The notes: generated by a model from the letters alone, not told the origin. 64,000 bases of DNA from Nocardioides sp. Root682 (GCF_001427795.1 NZ_LMHJ01000001.1:1947664-2011663), one strand, 5' to 3'. Positions 1 to 8,854 are shown, counted from the stretch's first letter. Numbers and translations are program-made.

Positions 1-1
1 C

Positions 2-571
2 GCGATCCCGACCGGCTCGTTCCTGCCCGCCCTGGCGGCGAACTTCACCGCCAACCTGGTCCGCAACGTCTGGTCGCACTCGGTCATCATGTGCGGCCAC
101 TTCCCCGAGGGCGTCGAGACCTTCGAGCTCAAGACGATCCCCAAGAACGAGACCCGCGGCCAGTGGTACCTGCGCCAGATGCTCGGATCGGCCAACTTCT
201 CCGGCTCCAAGCTGCTGCACATCATGAGCGGCAACCTGTCGCACCAGATCGAGCACCACCTCTTCCCCGACCTGCCCTCCAACCGGTACGCCGAGGTCGC
301 CCCGAAGGTGAAGGCCGTGTTCGACAAGTACGAGCTGACCTACCTCACCCGCCCGTTCATCCCCCAGGTCGCCAGCGCCTGGCACAAGGTCCTGCGCCTG
401 TCGTTCCCCAACGGCTGGCTCGAGACCACCACCCCCAAGAACCTCCCCACCCAACTCGTCGCGCTCTACAAGATCTCCACCGCCGACAAGCGCAAGCGCC
501 GCGTCATGCTCAAGCTCCTCGAGCGCAAGGCCAAGCAGGAGCAGGGCGACGTGGCTGCGAAGGCTGCCTGA
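2..571 (+). CDS. Acyl-CoA/fatty acid desaturase, C-terminal part
   Basis: The reading frame is open from the second base, so the N-terminus lies outside the window and 189 residues remain. The fragment contains the histidine cluster HQIEHHLFPDLPSN, the third His box of membrane di-iron fatty acid desaturases that introduce double bases-to-bonds changes into acyl chains (DesA3-type stearoyl-CoA desaturases in mycobacteria). The other two His boxes should lie upstream. The tail is basic and alanine-rich, as is usual for a cytosolic C-terminus. A crotonase-family gene follows 38 bp downstream on the same strand, consistent with a lipid context. The family call is secure; the exact substrate is not visible. 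Confidence 0.88.
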   Translation, partial: AIPTGSFLPALAANFTANLVRNVWSHSVIMCGHFPEGVETFELKTIPKNETRGQWYLRQMLGSANFSGSKLLHIMSGNLSHQIEHHLFPDLPSNRYAEVAPKVKAVFDKYELTYLTRPFIPQVASAWHKVLRLSFPNGWLETTTPKNLPTQLVALYKISTADKRKRRVMLKLLERKAKQEQGDVAAKAA

Positions 572-586
572 TTCCAGCGAACGTAG

Positions 587-600
587 TTACCGGGCAGTAG
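587..600. promoter_or_regulatory. Palindromic operator candidate upstream of the crotonase gene
   Basis: The sequence TTACCGGGCAGTAG forms imperfect inverted half-sites (TTACC and AGTAG, 4-bp spacer) and ends 9 bases before the crotonase ATG. Similar 14-mers lie upstream of the fadE5-like gene (8256) and etfD (27666). A shared TetR-type fatty-acid regulator is inferred. Confidence 0.45.
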
Positions 601-609
601 TATTGCTCC

Positions 610-1404
610 ATGAGCTACGTGACCTGCACGATCACCGACGGCATCGCGCACGTCCGGCTGGACCGGCCGGACAAGCTGAACTCGCTGACGCTGGACATCC
701 TCGATGACCTCGTCGCGACCGCCACGATGCTGCGCAAGGACAAGTCCCTGCGCGCGGTGATCGTCAGCGGCGAGGGCGACGCGTTCTGCGCGGGCCTGGA
801 CTTCGCGTCGGTGCTCCGCAACCCCGTGGGGGTCGCCAAGGCCTTCGTGCCGCGGCCGTTCCGGGGCACGAACACCTTCCAGGAAGCGCCCTGGGCGTTC
901 CGCCGGATCCCCGTGCCCGTGATCGCCGCGGTGCACGGTCACTGCCTCGGCGGCGGTCTGCAGATCGCGCTCGCCGCGGACTTCCGGATCGCCACCCCCG
1001 ACTCCCGGTGGTCGGTGCTCGAGGGCAAGTGGGGCCTGATCCCCGACATGTCCGGCATCCAGGCGCTCAAGGAGCTGGTCGGCATCGACCAGGCCAAGCT
1101 GCTGACGATGACGGCCGAGGTGTTCGACGGCTCCCGTGCCCTCGAGCTCGGACTGGTCACGAAGCTCGACAACGACCCGGTCGCCGGCGCCTTCCGGCTC
1201 GCCGAGCAGCTCAGCCAGAAGTCCCCCGACGCCCTGGCCGCTGCCAAGCGCCTGTTCAACGACACCTGGAACTCCTCGCCGCGCAGGACGTTCGCCCGCG
1301 AACGCATCGAGCAGGCGTTCCTGCTGGCCGCCCGCAACACCAAGGCTGCACGCGAGGCCGCCTTCAAGAAGGCCGACGCGACCTACGGCCCGCGGGTGCG
1401 CTGA
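610..1404 (+). CDS. Crotonase/enoyl-CoA hydratase family protein
   Basis: This 264-residue protein has the size and layout of the crotonase superfamily. The segment HGHCLGGGLQIALAADFRIA (around residues 104-123) carries the oxyanion-hole Gly-Gly and the acyl-CoA binding region. The segment around EGKWGLIPDMSG is the usual second region. Members hydrate or isomerise enoyl-CoA thioesters in beta-oxidation or related CoA chemistry; the precise reaction cannot be told from sequence. It follows a desaturase end on the same strand and has a palindromic operator candidate just before its ATG. A strong hairpin follows the stop codon. Confidence 0.88.
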   Translation: MSYVTCTITDGIAHVRLDRPDKLNSLTLDILDDLVATATMLRKDKSLRAVIVSGEGDAFCAGLDFASVLRNPVGVAKAFVPRPFRGTNTFQEAPWAFRRIPVPVIAAVHGHCLGGGLQIALAADFRIATPDSRWSVLEGKWGLIPDMSGIQALKELVGIDQAKLLTMTAEVFDGSRALELGLVTKLDNDPVAGAFRLAEQLSQKSPDALAAAKRLFNDTWNSSPRRTFARERIEQAFLLAARNTKAAREAAFKKADATYGPRVR

Positions 1405-1421
1405 GCCTGAGTCTCTGCAAC

Positions 1422-1466
1422 AACGGCAGGGATTCGATCAACCTGGTTGATCGAATCCCTGCCGTT
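1422..1466 (+). terminator. Hairpin terminator after the crotonase gene
   Basis: Two perfectly complementary 22-base arms (1422-1443 and 1445-1466) are separated by a single base, followed by CCAGATTTTT. The apical part GATCAACCTGGTTGATC resembles that of the hairpin at 24068. It is placed 17 bases after the crotonase stop and can serve as an intrinsic terminator. Confidence 0.8.
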
Positions 1467-1558
1467 CCAGATTTTTCGCTCCAAACCTGTCGTATCTGGA
1501 CGTGGCCGTCCGTAGTCCTAGTGAAGGAACCTCACGACTCGGCCAAGGAGACAGGACC

Positions 1559-1711
1559 ATGTGGGACACGACACCGAACACCCAGCAGCACCTCAGCCAC
1601 GACCTGCCCTGCCCTGCGTGCGGGCACGCCGTGCACACCTACCTCGCCTGCAGCGACACCTGCTCGTGCCGGCCGACGATCATGCCCGGCTCCGTCGCGC
1701 TCGCGGCTTGA
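1559..1711 (+). CDS. Small cysteine-rich protein, possible zinc ribbon
   Basis: This is a 50-residue protein chosen for its ATG preceded by AAGGAG at a 9-base spacing; an upstream in-frame ATG lacks such a site. Cysteines fall at residues 18, 21, 31, 35 and 37 (CPACGH, then CSDTCSC), with histidines at 23 and 26, which looks like a small metal-binding knuckle. No function is recognised. It ends 9 bases before the convergent glycosyltransferase gene. Confidence 0.6.
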   Translation: MWDTTPNTQQHLSHDLPCPACGHAVHTYLACSDTCSCRPTIMPGSVALAA

Positions 1712-1720
1712 GGACCCAGC

Positions 1721-3583
1721 TCACCGCTTCGGGCTGGGCCAGTGCCGGTGGAGCGACGGCTGCAGGAGTACGGCGACCAAGGCTGACCACACGGCGAGGG
1801 AATGCAGGAACCAGTGGGCGGGCAGGGCAAGTGCGGCGAAGCCGACCCGCCAACCCCGGCGGCGGGCCAGGACCAACCATGCCGCACTGACCGCCACCAG
1901 CAGCACCAGCACCGCCGCGGCGAGCCCAAGCCATGCGACCGGTTCAACCGGTGGCCGCTCGACGCGCCGGGACCGAACGGTCGCGAGGAGCGAACCCACG
2001 AGCACGAACGGATAGGCCAGGAACATCGCTGCAGTGCCGAGTCCGATCGCGAGAGCACGGACCCGGGCACGCTCGGCGCGGCGGGGGCCGTGCAGTCGCG
2101 CCAGGCTCCGGACCTGCACCACCGTGTCCAGCAGGATCAGGGCGGTCGATTCGGCCCGATTGCTGGTCCACAGCAGCGGTCCCGGGGCGGCTGCTCGTGT
2201 CGAGGTCGAGTCCAGCTCCTCGATGCGGGGACGAACCGCGCCGTCGACCCTCTCCATCGTCGGTCGCCGGACCAGGCTGGCGAACCCTCCGAACCGGCGC
2301 AGCAACCGCATGTTGCAGTGGACCGAGGTGATGTTGGGTTCGCGGCCCGAGGACGACGCCGCCCCGGAACCGTGGTCCAGGCGCAGCGCCTCGTCGGCGG
2401 CGGTCAGCCGCCCGAACGTGGTCCGTGCCGAGCTGATCCGGCGGGCGACGCGCAGCGCGAGCAGCGGCGGGACGGCGTCGCGCCGGTCCACCCGCTCCTC
2501 GAGATCCCGCTCGAAGGCGGCCACCGCACGTCGTACCTGGTCGCGCGCAGGCGTCTCGTCCTGCTCCCAGGCGACCAGGTACCGGCCGCGCGCCAGGGCC
2601 AGGCCGTGGTCGTAGGCCCGCACGGGGTCACGGAAGTCCGCATCAGGAACGCGCACCACCCGCGTCCACGCGCGCCGCGTCGTACGACGGAGCGCACCCA
2701 GGGTCTCGAGGTCGCTGTCGGCGACCAGCAGGATCGCGTCGGTGCGGGCCCACGGGTAGTCGACGACGCTGAAGTTCTCCAGCAGCGCCTGCAGGGCCCG
2801 GTCACCGCCGGTGAGTCGCACGATCACGGTGTAGACCGGCAGCCCCTGGTCGGCGGGCACCGGCTCGTTCACGAGGTCGAAGGGCAGGGACGCCATCACG
2901 CGCAGCTCCGCCCGCGGGTGGGCCCGGAGATCGTTCACCAGCACCGGGTAGCCGGCTTTCGAGGAGACCAGGGCGCCCACCACGAAGACCACGACCGCGA
3001 CGAGCAGGGTCCACCCCACCAGCGCGATCGGCAGTACGAACCCGGCGGCGACGGCGAGCATGGCGATCGCCAGGGCGAGGAGATGGTGCCGGAGCCGGAC
3101 GATCGGCGCAGGCGAAGCGCGGTCCGCCCCGGCTCGCTGGCGGCGTACCCCCATGGCAACGGCGTCGAGGTCGTGCTGCGTGCAGGCCACGAACTCGACG
3201 TCTCGACCGGGAAAGTGTTCCTGCACCTCGACGACCAGCTCCTCGGCTGGTGGGACCGACGTGGCGACGACGACGGTGTCATCGAACAGGTCGCACGCGA
3301 TCCAGCCGAGCTCGACGGTCTCCTCGACGTCGAGCTCCGCCAGCAGCTCGGGCTGGGGTGGGTGGTGCAGGAGGTCGCGCTGCTCGCTGCGCCACAGGTC
3401 GACCAGGGCGGCATAGAAGTCGCCACGGGAGAGGAAACCGGCACTGATCAGGTGGTTCCCGAGGAAACCGCCTTCGCGGCGCTGCCGATCCCGAGCCGTC
3501 GCAAGTTGCGAAGGTTCGACCAAACCGTCGGCAATGAGCCGACCGCCGATGTCCGCCACGGTTCCTCGATCCCCACCACACAC
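1721..3583 (-). CDS. Membrane glycosyltransferase with N-terminal MshEN-like domain
   Basis: The 620-residue protein starts with roughly 150 residues resembling the MshEN/GspE-N fold (GRLIADGLVEPSQLATA, later GNHLISAGFL), a small regulatory domain elsewhere found on type II/IV secretion ATPases and c-di-GMP receptors. Two membrane spans follow near residues 165-205. A family 2-like nucleotide-diphospho-sugar transferase region comes next (YTVIVRL, ILLVADSD, WEQDETP), then two C-terminal spans. The architecture resembles NfrB-like glycosyltransferases. It likely makes or exports a surface glycan under allosteric control (inference). The start is a GTG; an internal GTG nine codons later (VADIGGRL) is possible. 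It stands alone, convergent with the small Cys-rich gene. Confidence 0.7.
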   Translation of the reverse strand: MCGGDRGTVADIGGRLIADGLVEPSQLATARDRQRREGGFLGNHLISAGFLSRGDFYAALVDLWRSEQRDLLHHPPQPELLAELDVEETVELGWIACDLFDDTVVVATSVPPAEELVVEVQEHFPGRDVEFVACTQHDLDAVAMGVRRQRAGADRASPAPIVRLRHHLLALAIAMLAVAAGFVLPIALVGWTLLVAVVVFVVGALVSSKAGYPVLVNDLRAHPRAELRVMASLPFDLVNEPVPADQGLPVYTVIVRLTGGDRALQALLENFSVVDYPWARTDAILLVADSDLETLGALRRTTRRAWTRVVRVPDADFRDPVRAYDHGLALARGRYLVAWEQDETPARDQVRRAVAAFERDLEERVDRRDAVPPLLALRVARRISSARTTFGRLTAADEALRLDHGSGAASSSGREPNITSVHCNMRLLRRFGGFASLVRRPTMERVDGAVRPRIEELDSTSTRAAAPGPLLWTSNRAESTALILLDTVVQVRSLARLHGPRRAERARVRALAIGLGTAAMFLAYPFVLVGSLLATVRSRRVERPPVEPVAWLGLAAAVLVLLVAVSAAWLVLARRRGWRVGFAALALPAHWFLHSLAVWSALVAVLLQPSLHRHWPSPKR

Positions 3584-3696
3584 GGGGACCTGTCCCGGGC
3601 CCTCGTGCTTCGAGGGTAGGGCGCGCCGGAGCGCTCATCAGCACGTGAGGAAAACCTTTACTTCGCAGGTCAGGAGGGGTGCGCGGGGGAAAACCG

Positions 3697-4620
3697 CTAC
3701 GGGTACTGCAGGTCGACGGTTGCTTCGCTGATCTCCCACAGCTTGCGCGCCGCTTCCTCGTCCCGGGCCAGCTTGCTGCGTCCGACGATGCGGGGCGTTC
3801 CGATCATCTGGTTGAGGCCGCTCGGCCCGACGAAGGTGTTGCCGGGCAGGTCGTCGGTGGCCGCCATCAGGGACGGCCAGGCACCGGCCGCCGCAGACTG
3901 GGAGACCGCCTTGACCGTGGCGTCCAGGATCGACGCGATTCCCCCGGCGGGCCGGCCGTACTGACCGTTGGCCGCGAGGTGGGTGCCCGCGAAGCCGGGG
4001 TGTGCGGCGAGCGCCCGCACCGGCAGGTCTGCCGCCCGAAGGCGCCGGTCGAGCTCCGCGGTGAAGTGGAGGTTGGCCAGCTTGGACTGTCCGTACACGC
4101 GCCACTTGCTGTAGCGGCCCGTCTTCTCGCGCGGGTCGCCGAGCGGTGCCCTGCCCGCGAAGTGGTGGAACATCGACGCCACCGTCACCACCCGCCCGTC
4201 CTCGCTCTGCACGAGCTGCGGCAACAGCAGGCCGGTCAGCAGGAACGGACCGAAGTGGTTGGTCGCCAGCTGGAGCTCGAGCCCGTCGGCCGTCCGGGAG
4301 TACGACGTCCCCATCACCCCGGCGTTGTTGACCAGGACGTCGATCGGGCCGACCTGCGCGGCCGCGGCTGCGGCCGTACGGACCGACGCGAGGCTGGCCA
4401 GGTCCAGATGCAGGGCTTCGAGCCTCGCGTCCGGGACCTCGGACCTGATCGCCGCCACCGTCTCCTCGACCCGGGCCGGGTTCCGGCCGGCGAGCACCAC
4501 CCGGGCGCCGCGCCGGGACAGCTCGAGAGCCGTGTGATGGCCCAGGCCACCGAGGGTCGGACCCGTCACCACGATCGTCCGGCCGGTCTGGTCGGGCAGG
4601 TCGGCGATGTTCCAACTCAT
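3697..4620 (-). CDS. Short-chain dehydrogenase/reductase
   Basis: The 307-residue protein is a classical SDR of the retinol-dehydrogenase/WW-oxidoreductase-like kind. It has a cofactor motif TGPTLGGLG (residues 19-27, one residue longer than the usual TGxxxGxG), the NNAG stretch, and a YGQSK catalytic motif. NAD(P)-dependent oxidation or reduction of an alcohol/ketone is expected; the substrate is unknown. The ATG follows GAGGAG directly upstream. The 48 bases separating it from the next gene upstream consist almost entirely of a dispersed repeat. Confidence 0.85.
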   Translation of the reverse strand: MSWNIADLPDQTGRTIVVTGPTLGGLGHHTALELSRRGARVVLAGRNPARVEETVAAIRSEVPDARLEALHLDLASLASVRTAAAAAAQVGPIDVLVNNAGVMGTSYSRTADGLELQLATNHFGPFLLTGLLLPQLVQSEDGRVVTVASMFHHFAGRAPLGDPREKTGRYSKWRVYGQSKLANLHFTAELDRRLRAADLPVRALAAHPGFAGTHLAANGQYGRPAGGIASILDATVKAVSQSAAAGAWPSLMAATDDLPGNTFVGPSGLNQMIGTPRIVGRSKLARDEEAARKLWEISEATVDLQYP

Positions 4621-4630
4621 CGTTCTCCTC

Positions 4631-4667
4631 GGTGGTTGAGGTGCGAGCGCAGCGAGCCTCGAAACCC
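4631..4667 (+). repeat. Dispersed repeat, subtype A (intergenic copy)
   Basis: This element begins GGTGGTTGAGG and ends CCTCGAAACC, with a core made of two GCGAGC words around GCA. It fills the gap between two minus-strand genes. Near-identical copies in the opposite orientation lie inside the E2 gene at 36351 and 36561. Confidence 0.75.
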
Positions 4668-4668
4668 C

Positions 4669-5484
4669 TCAGGGCGTGGTGGCGAGTCGCTCGACGATGC
4701 GTTGGCCGAGCGCCTGGTCTCCCGAGACAACGACGGACCCCGGCTCCGCGGCACGTCGTCCCCCAGCCAACACGATGAAGCTTTCCCGATCGCTGTCGAT
4801 CCGGACCGTCGGCGCGTCGGGCACGGCAGCCAGGCGGCGGCCGCGGCCGTCCTCGCCGATCTCGACCGCGACAGTGGGGCTGCCCTCGACGGCGAGCACC
4901 GCCGTCGTACCCACGGGTGGTGCAACGCGCTTGCCGACGACGAAGCCAAAGGTCTCGGACAGGTAGTCGGCGGTGTGCTGGGCGCCCACGGTGTCCATCC
5001 CGCCCGGTCGGCCGACCGCGCGCCGGATGTCCTGCTCGTGCATCCAGATGTCGAGCGGGCGGTTGCGCAGCAGGGTCCGCAGGTTCCAGCCGATCAGCCC
5101 GAAGAGGCCGTCGGCCATCGCCGCCGGGTCACTCGGCGGCTCCGCCAGGAGGCGGTCGTGACGGGCGGTCGTGGTCGACCGGATCTCCTCGATGATCGAC
5201 GCCGGCTCGCGGTCGCGGCGAGTCAGCACGCCGATCTCGGTGAACTGGCTCATCGGACTGGCGACGTGCGGCGCCTCGCCGACGTCAGCGGTCTCGTCCG
5301 GACCACCGGCCAGGAGCGACTCGAGATGGGCGGCGTGCGAGGCGATGGCCTTGACGTCCCAGCCGGCCAGGTCCGTGGGCAGCGCCCAGTCGTCCGGGCC
5401 GAGCTCCTCGAGCAACGTCACGAGGTCCGTGACCGAGGCCCACCAGGCGTCGACGTATCCGGCCAGCAGCTCCTGATCACCCAT
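4669..5484 (-). CDS. Maleylpyruvate isomerase-family (mycothiol-dependent) protein
   Basis: The 271-residue protein matches the DinB-like mycothiol-dependent maleylpyruvate isomerase family. It has the N-terminal helix bundle (LPTDLAGWDVKAIASHAAHL, with a metal-ligand His), the DIWMHEQDIRRAVGRPGG signature near the middle, and a C-terminal SCP2-like region. Family members transfer or use mycothiol as thiol cofactor in isomerisation or detoxification, consistent with an actinomycete. The substrate is unknown. It is upstream of and codirectional with the SDR gene, separated by the dispersed repeat. Confidence 0.82.
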   Translation of the reverse strand: MGDQELLAGYVDAWWASVTDLVTLLEELGPDDWALPTDLAGWDVKAIASHAAHLESLLAGGPDETADVGEAPHVASPMSQFTEIGVLTRRDREPASIIEEIRSTTTARHDRLLAEPPSDPAAMADGLFGLIGWNLRTLLRNRPLDIWMHEQDIRRAVGRPGGMDTVGAQHTADYLSETFGFVVGKRVAPPVGTTAVLAVEGSPTVAVEIGEDGRGRRLAAVPDAPTVRIDSDRESFIVLAGGRRAAEPGSVVVSGDQALGQRIVERLATTP

Positions 5485-5514
5485 GGCGCCGATGCTAGTG
5501 GCCGAGGCTGGTGC

Positions 5515-6240
5515 TCAGTACGACGCCGCGACCTCGACGTGGTCGTAGGAACCCGTGAACTTCGAGTAGTTGGTGCAGGTCAGCTCCTCGGTGTTGCCGT
5601 AGGAGATGTCACCGCTCGAGCTGCACGAGACCTCGCCGACCTCGGTGTCGTCGCTGTCGATGAAGGTGAAGTTCAGGTAGACCGACTCGCCCGACTCGTC
5701 ACCACGGTCATTGGTGCCCTTGAGCCCGGTGATGGTCTCGCCGGAGTACTCGTCCTTGGGCGGCGCGACGCTCCACCCCTCGGCGTACTCGATCCCGTCG
5801 ATCTCGAAGTCCTCGCCGACGTCGACACTGATCGGGTTGTCGCTCCCCCCGACCCGCGAGGGGTCGAACTCGTCGAGGGCGTCATCGACGCTCTTGGCGC
5901 CCCAGATGACCAGACCGACGGCGCCACCGCAGATCAGCAGCACGAGCAGGAGGATGACGCCGACCACGATCGCGATCACCTTGCCACTGCCACCCGACGG
6001 CTTCTGCCCGTACGGCGACGGGGCGCCGTACCCACCACCCGGCGGCGGGGTGTACCCACCCGGCGGTGGCGTGTAACCACCGCCCGGCGGAGGCGTGTAG
6101 CCGCTCCCCGTGGGCGGGCCGTACGGGCCCTGTCCCTGCGCGGGCGGCGGAGCGACCGGCCACTGCGGCGGCTGCCCGGGCTGGCCGGGCTGGCCGTAGG
6201 GCGTGTTCTCGTTGGGCGGCTGCTCCGGCGGTTGCGTCAC
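5515..6240 (-). CDS. Pro/Gly-rich single-span surface protein
   Basis: The GTG start (MTQPPEQPP) is chosen because GGAAG lies 6 bases upstream; a longer in-frame extension would run into a neighbouring terminator. The 241-residue protein has about 85 disordered Pro/Gly/Tyr-rich residues with repeated YTPPPGG units, one membrane span (VIAIVVGVILLLVLLICGG) and an extracytoplasmic domain of about 115 residues. That domain has three cysteines in its last third and resembles DUF4352/immunoglobulin-like domains. The architecture recurs in other genes of the window (39332, 41112, 55604). Function unknown. Confidence 0.7.
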   Translation of the reverse strand: MTQPPEQPPNENTPYGQPGQPGQPPQWPVAPPPAQGQGPYGPPTGSGYTPPPGGGYTPPPGGYTPPPGGGYGAPSPYGQKPSGGSGKVIAIVVGVILLLVLLICGGAVGLVIWGAKSVDDALDEFDPSRVGGSDNPISVDVGEDFEIDGIEYAEGWSVAPPKDEYSGETITGLKGTNDRGDESGESVYLNFTFIDSDDTEVGEVSCSSSGDISYGNTEELTCTNYSKFTGSYDHVEVAASY

Positions 6241-6290
6241 GAGACTCTTCCTACCCCTGCAAGGGCCTGCACAACCAGTCCCATCGGTCC

Positions 6291-6334
6291 AGAAAAAGGG
6301 CAACGGCCGCCCCGGGCGAACCCGGAGCGGCCGT
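6291..6334 (-). terminator. Intrinsic terminator of the fadE5-like gene
   Basis: Arms of 14 bases (6303-6316 and 6321-6334, one mismatch) enclose a CGAA tetraloop. Read on the minus strand the hairpin is followed by CCCTTTTTCT. It lies 26 bases past the acyl-CoA dehydrogenase stop codon, which fits a rho-independent terminator. Confidence 0.85.
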
Positions 6335-6359
6335 CGACGTGAAGCGGTTCAGCCGTGCA

Positions 6360-8222
6360 TCAGAACGCGGCCTCGTCGAGGTCCATGATCGCGAGGTCGG
6401 TGGCCTCGGCGATCCGGAGCTCGGCCGTGATCCGCGGCAGGTTGAGCTGCGCGAACCACTGGGCAGCGGCGACCTTGCCCTCGTAGTAGGACTTGTCACC
6501 GCCCGCGCCGTCGAGCTTCTCCAGCGCCACCTCGGCGCCGCGGAGCAGCAGCCACGCACAGACGACGTCACCGAGCGCCATCAGGATGCGCGTGGTGTTC
6601 AGGCCGACCTTGTAGATGTTGCGGATCTCGTCCTGCGCCGACATGAGGTCGTTGATCATCAGACCGACGAGCGCCTCGGTGTCCGCGAGCGCGGTCGCGA
6701 GGAGCTCACGCTCGTTCTTGAGGCGGCCGTTGCCGGCCTCGGACTCGATGAACGACTTGATCTCCGCCGCGACGTGGCCCAGCGCCTTGCCCTGGTCCTT
6801 GACGATCTTGCGGAAGAAGAAGTCCTGGCCCTGGATCGCGGTCGTGCCCTCGTAGAGGGTGTCGATCTTGGCGTCGCGGACGTACTGCTCGATCGGGTAC
6901 TCCTGCAGGAAGCCCGAACCACCGAAGGTCTGCAGCGACTCCGTGCCGAGCAGCACCCACGAACGCTCCGAGCCGTAGCCCTTGACGATCGGGAGCAGCA
7001 GGTCGTTGACCGCCTCAGCCAGCTCGTCACGCTCGCCGGCAGCCTTGGCGATGGCGACCTTGTCCTGCCACGTCGAGGTGTAGATGACCAGCGAACGCAT
7101 CGCCTCGGCAAACGACTTCTGGGTGATCAGCGAGCGACGCACGTCGGGGTGGTGGGTGATCGTGACGCGGGGCGCAGCCTTGTCGGAGGCCTGGGTCAGG
7201 TCAGCACCCTGGACGCGCTCCTTGGCGTACTCGAGCGCGTTGAGGTAACCCGTCGAGAGCGTCGCGATGGCCTTCGTGCCGACCATCATGCGGGCGTTCT
7301 CGATGACGTCGAACATCTGGCGGATGCCGTCGTGGACCTCGCCGAGCAGCCAGCCCTGGGCAGGCTCGCCGCCACCGATCTGCGGGTCGCCGAAGGTGAG
7401 CTCGCAGGTGTTGGACACCTTGATGCCCATCTTGTGCTCGACGTTGGTGACGTAGACGCCGTTGCGCTCGCCGGTCAGCTCACCGCTCTGGTGGTCGAAG
7501 TGGTACTTCGGGACCAGGAACAGCGAGAGGCCCTTGGTGCCCGGTCCACCGATGCCCTCGACGCCCTTCGGGCGGGCGAGGACCAGGTGCATGATGTTCT
7601 CCTGCAGGTCCGACTCGGCGCTGGTGATGAAGCGCTTGACGCCGGAGATGTTCCAGGAGCCGTCCTCGTTGGGCGTGGCGAACGTCTTGCCCGCACCCAC
7701 GTCGGAGCCCGCGTCGGGCTCGGTGAGCACCATCGTGGCGCCCCACAGGCGCTCCACCATGATCTCGGCGACGCGGATGTCGCGGGCGACACCGTTGGCG
7801 TTCTTGAAGACGACCGAACCCATCGACGGGCCGGTGCAGTACATCCAGATCGGCGCCTGCGCGCCGAGGACCATCTCGCCGGTGCTCCACACGAGCGACG
7901 GCGGCGCGGTGGTGCCACCGATCTCCTCGGGCAGGCCCAGGCCCCAGAAGCCGGACTCCATCCAGGTGTCGTAGGACTTCTTGAACGACGCCGGCAGGGG
8001 CGCGGTGTTGGTCTTGGGGTCGAAGACCGGCGGGTTCCGGTCCGAGTCGACGTACGACGCGGCCAGGTCCTCGCGGGCGATGCGCTCGACCTCGCCGAGG
8101 ATGTCGCGCGCCGTGTCGGCGTCCATGTCCGCGTAAATGCCGGTCCCGAGGTACTCCTGGACCTTGAAGAGCTCAAACAGGTTGAACTCGATGTCGCGGA
8201 GATTGCTCTTGTAGTGGCTCAC
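6360..8222 (-). CDS. fadE5: Acyl-CoA dehydrogenase, FadE5-type
   Basis: The 620-residue protein is the long acyl-CoA dehydrogenase type typified by mycobacterial FadE5, about 610 residues. It has an extra N-terminal helical part, the ACAD middle domain ([12 protein letters not shown] binds FAD/substrate), and the [10 protein letters not shown] motif with the catalytic base Glu458. An extended C-terminal domain (after about residue 490) is typical of this subgroup. It performs the first, FAD-dependent oxidation of beta-oxidation and passes electrons to ETF, whose membrane reductase EtfD is encoded at 24130. Its divergent 173-bp upstream region holds three palindromes. Its own terminator follows. 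Confidence 0.92.
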   Translation of the reverse strand: MSHYKSNLRDIEFNLFELFKVQEYLGTGIYADMDADTARDILGEVERIAREDLAASYVDSDRNPPVFDPKTNTAPLPASFKKSYDTWMESGFWGLGLPEEIGGTTAPPSLVWSTGEMVLGAQAPIWMYCTGPSMGSVVFKNANGVARDIRVAEIMVERLWGATMVLTEPDAGSDVGAGKTFATPNEDGSWNISGVKRFITSAESDLQENIMHLVLARPKGVEGIGGPGTKGLSLFLVPKYHFDHQSGELTGERNGVYVTNVEHKMGIKVSNTCELTFGDPQIGGGEPAQGWLLGEVHDGIRQMFDVIENARMMVGTKAIATLSTGYLNALEYAKERVQGADLTQASDKAAPRVTITHHPDVRRSLITQKSFAEAMRSLVIYTSTWQDKVAIAKAAGERDELAEAVNDLLLPIVKGYGSERSWVLLGTESLQTFGGSGFLQEYPIEQYVRDAKIDTLYEGTTAIQGQDFFFRKIVKDQGKALGHVAAEIKSFIESEAGNGRLKNERELLATALADTEALVGLMINDLMSAQDEIRNIYKVGLNTTRILMALGDVVCAWLLLRGAEVALEKLDGAGGDKSYYEGKVAAAQWFAQLNLPRITAELRIAEATDLAIMDLDEAAF

Positions 8223-8255
8223 TGTCCCACCGTTTCTAGCTCGATTTGAAGAGTT

Positions 8256-8269
8256 CTACTCGTCAGTAA
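8256..8269. promoter_or_regulatory. Palindromic operator candidate of fadE5
   Basis: On the minus strand this reads TTACTGACGAGTAG (half-sites TTACT and AGTAG). It has the same length and layout as the sites before crotonase (587) and etfD (27666). It lies about 35 bases from the fadE5 start, where a promoter or operator is expected. Confidence 0.5.
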
Positions 8270-8284
8270 CTTAATGATACGGGG

Positions 8285-8307
8285 GGTGCTTGCAACCTGC
8301 AAGCACC
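8285..8307. promoter_or_regulatory. Perfect palindrome in the fadE5/Rrf2 divergent region
   Basis: Perfect 10-base arms GGTGCTTGCA and TGCAAGCACC flank ACC. It sits midway between the divergent starts, so a dimeric regulator bound here could act on both genes. No known operator consensus is assigned. Confidence 0.5.
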
Positions 8308-8315
8308 GGGCGGTC

Positions 8316-8338
8316 GGTTACTCCTCACACCGAGTGAC
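8316..8338. promoter_or_regulatory. Imperfect inverted repeat near the Rrf2 promoter
   Basis: GGTTACTC and GAGTGACC (one mismatch) flank a 7-base spacer, on the Rrf2-gene side of the divergent region. It could be an autoregulatory site; support is limited to symmetry and position. Confidence 0.3.
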
Positions 8339-8395
8339 CACGCACAGACCACTAGGTCGAGTGAATCGATCGAGCAATCTGACACACTTGGGTCC

Positions 8396-8854
8396 ATGCG
8401 CGTCTCCGCGAAATCCGACTACGCCCTGCGCGCCCTGATCGCGATGGCGTCGCGTTCCGACGGGCGCGCGGTCAGCGCCGAAGAGCTCGGTCGCCTCCAG
8501 GACATCCCCCACGGATTCCTCCAGGCGATCCTCGCCGACCTGCGTCGCGCCAGCATCGTGATGTCGCAGCGCGGCCAGTCCGGCGGCTGGCGGATGGCGC
8601 GCGAGGCCGACACCGTCTCCGTCGCCGACGTCATCCGCGCGGTCGACGGACCCCTGGTCTCCGTCTACGGCCTGCGCCCCGAGGCCGTGAACTACAACGA
8701 GTCGGCCGAGGTCCTCCAGCACGTCTGGATCGCCGCGCGCCGCGCACTGCGTGAGGTCTTCGAGGACGTCTCGATCCAGCAGCTCTCCGACGGCGTGCTC
8801 CCCGAAGCAGTCACGTCCCGCACCGCCGACGAAGACGCCTGGCAGCCTCACTGA
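8396..8854 (+). CDS. Rrf2-family transcriptional regulator without Fe-S cysteines
   Basis: The 152-residue protein begins with the characteristic winged-helix start MRVSAKSDYALRALIAMA and the GQSGGWRMAREAD wing. Many Rrf2 members (IscR, NsrR) use three cysteines to hold an Fe-S cluster; this protein contains none, so it probably senses something else. It is divergent from the fadE5-like gene, with stacked palindromes between them. It may control itself and the acyl-CoA dehydrogenase (inference). Confidence 0.85.
   Translation: MRVSAKSDYALRALIAMASRSDGRAVSAEELGRLQDIPHGFLQAILADLRRASIVMSQRGQSGGWRMAREADTVSVADVIRAVDGPLVSVYGLRPEAVNYNESAEVLQHVWIAARRALREVFEDVSIQQLSDGVLPEAVTSRTADEDAWQPH

Noticed and set aside
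6241..6303. N-terminal extension of the Pro-rich protein to an upstream ATG
   Set aside because: The extension lacks a ribosome-binding site and enters the fadE5 terminator; the GTG with GGAAG upstream fits the family start.
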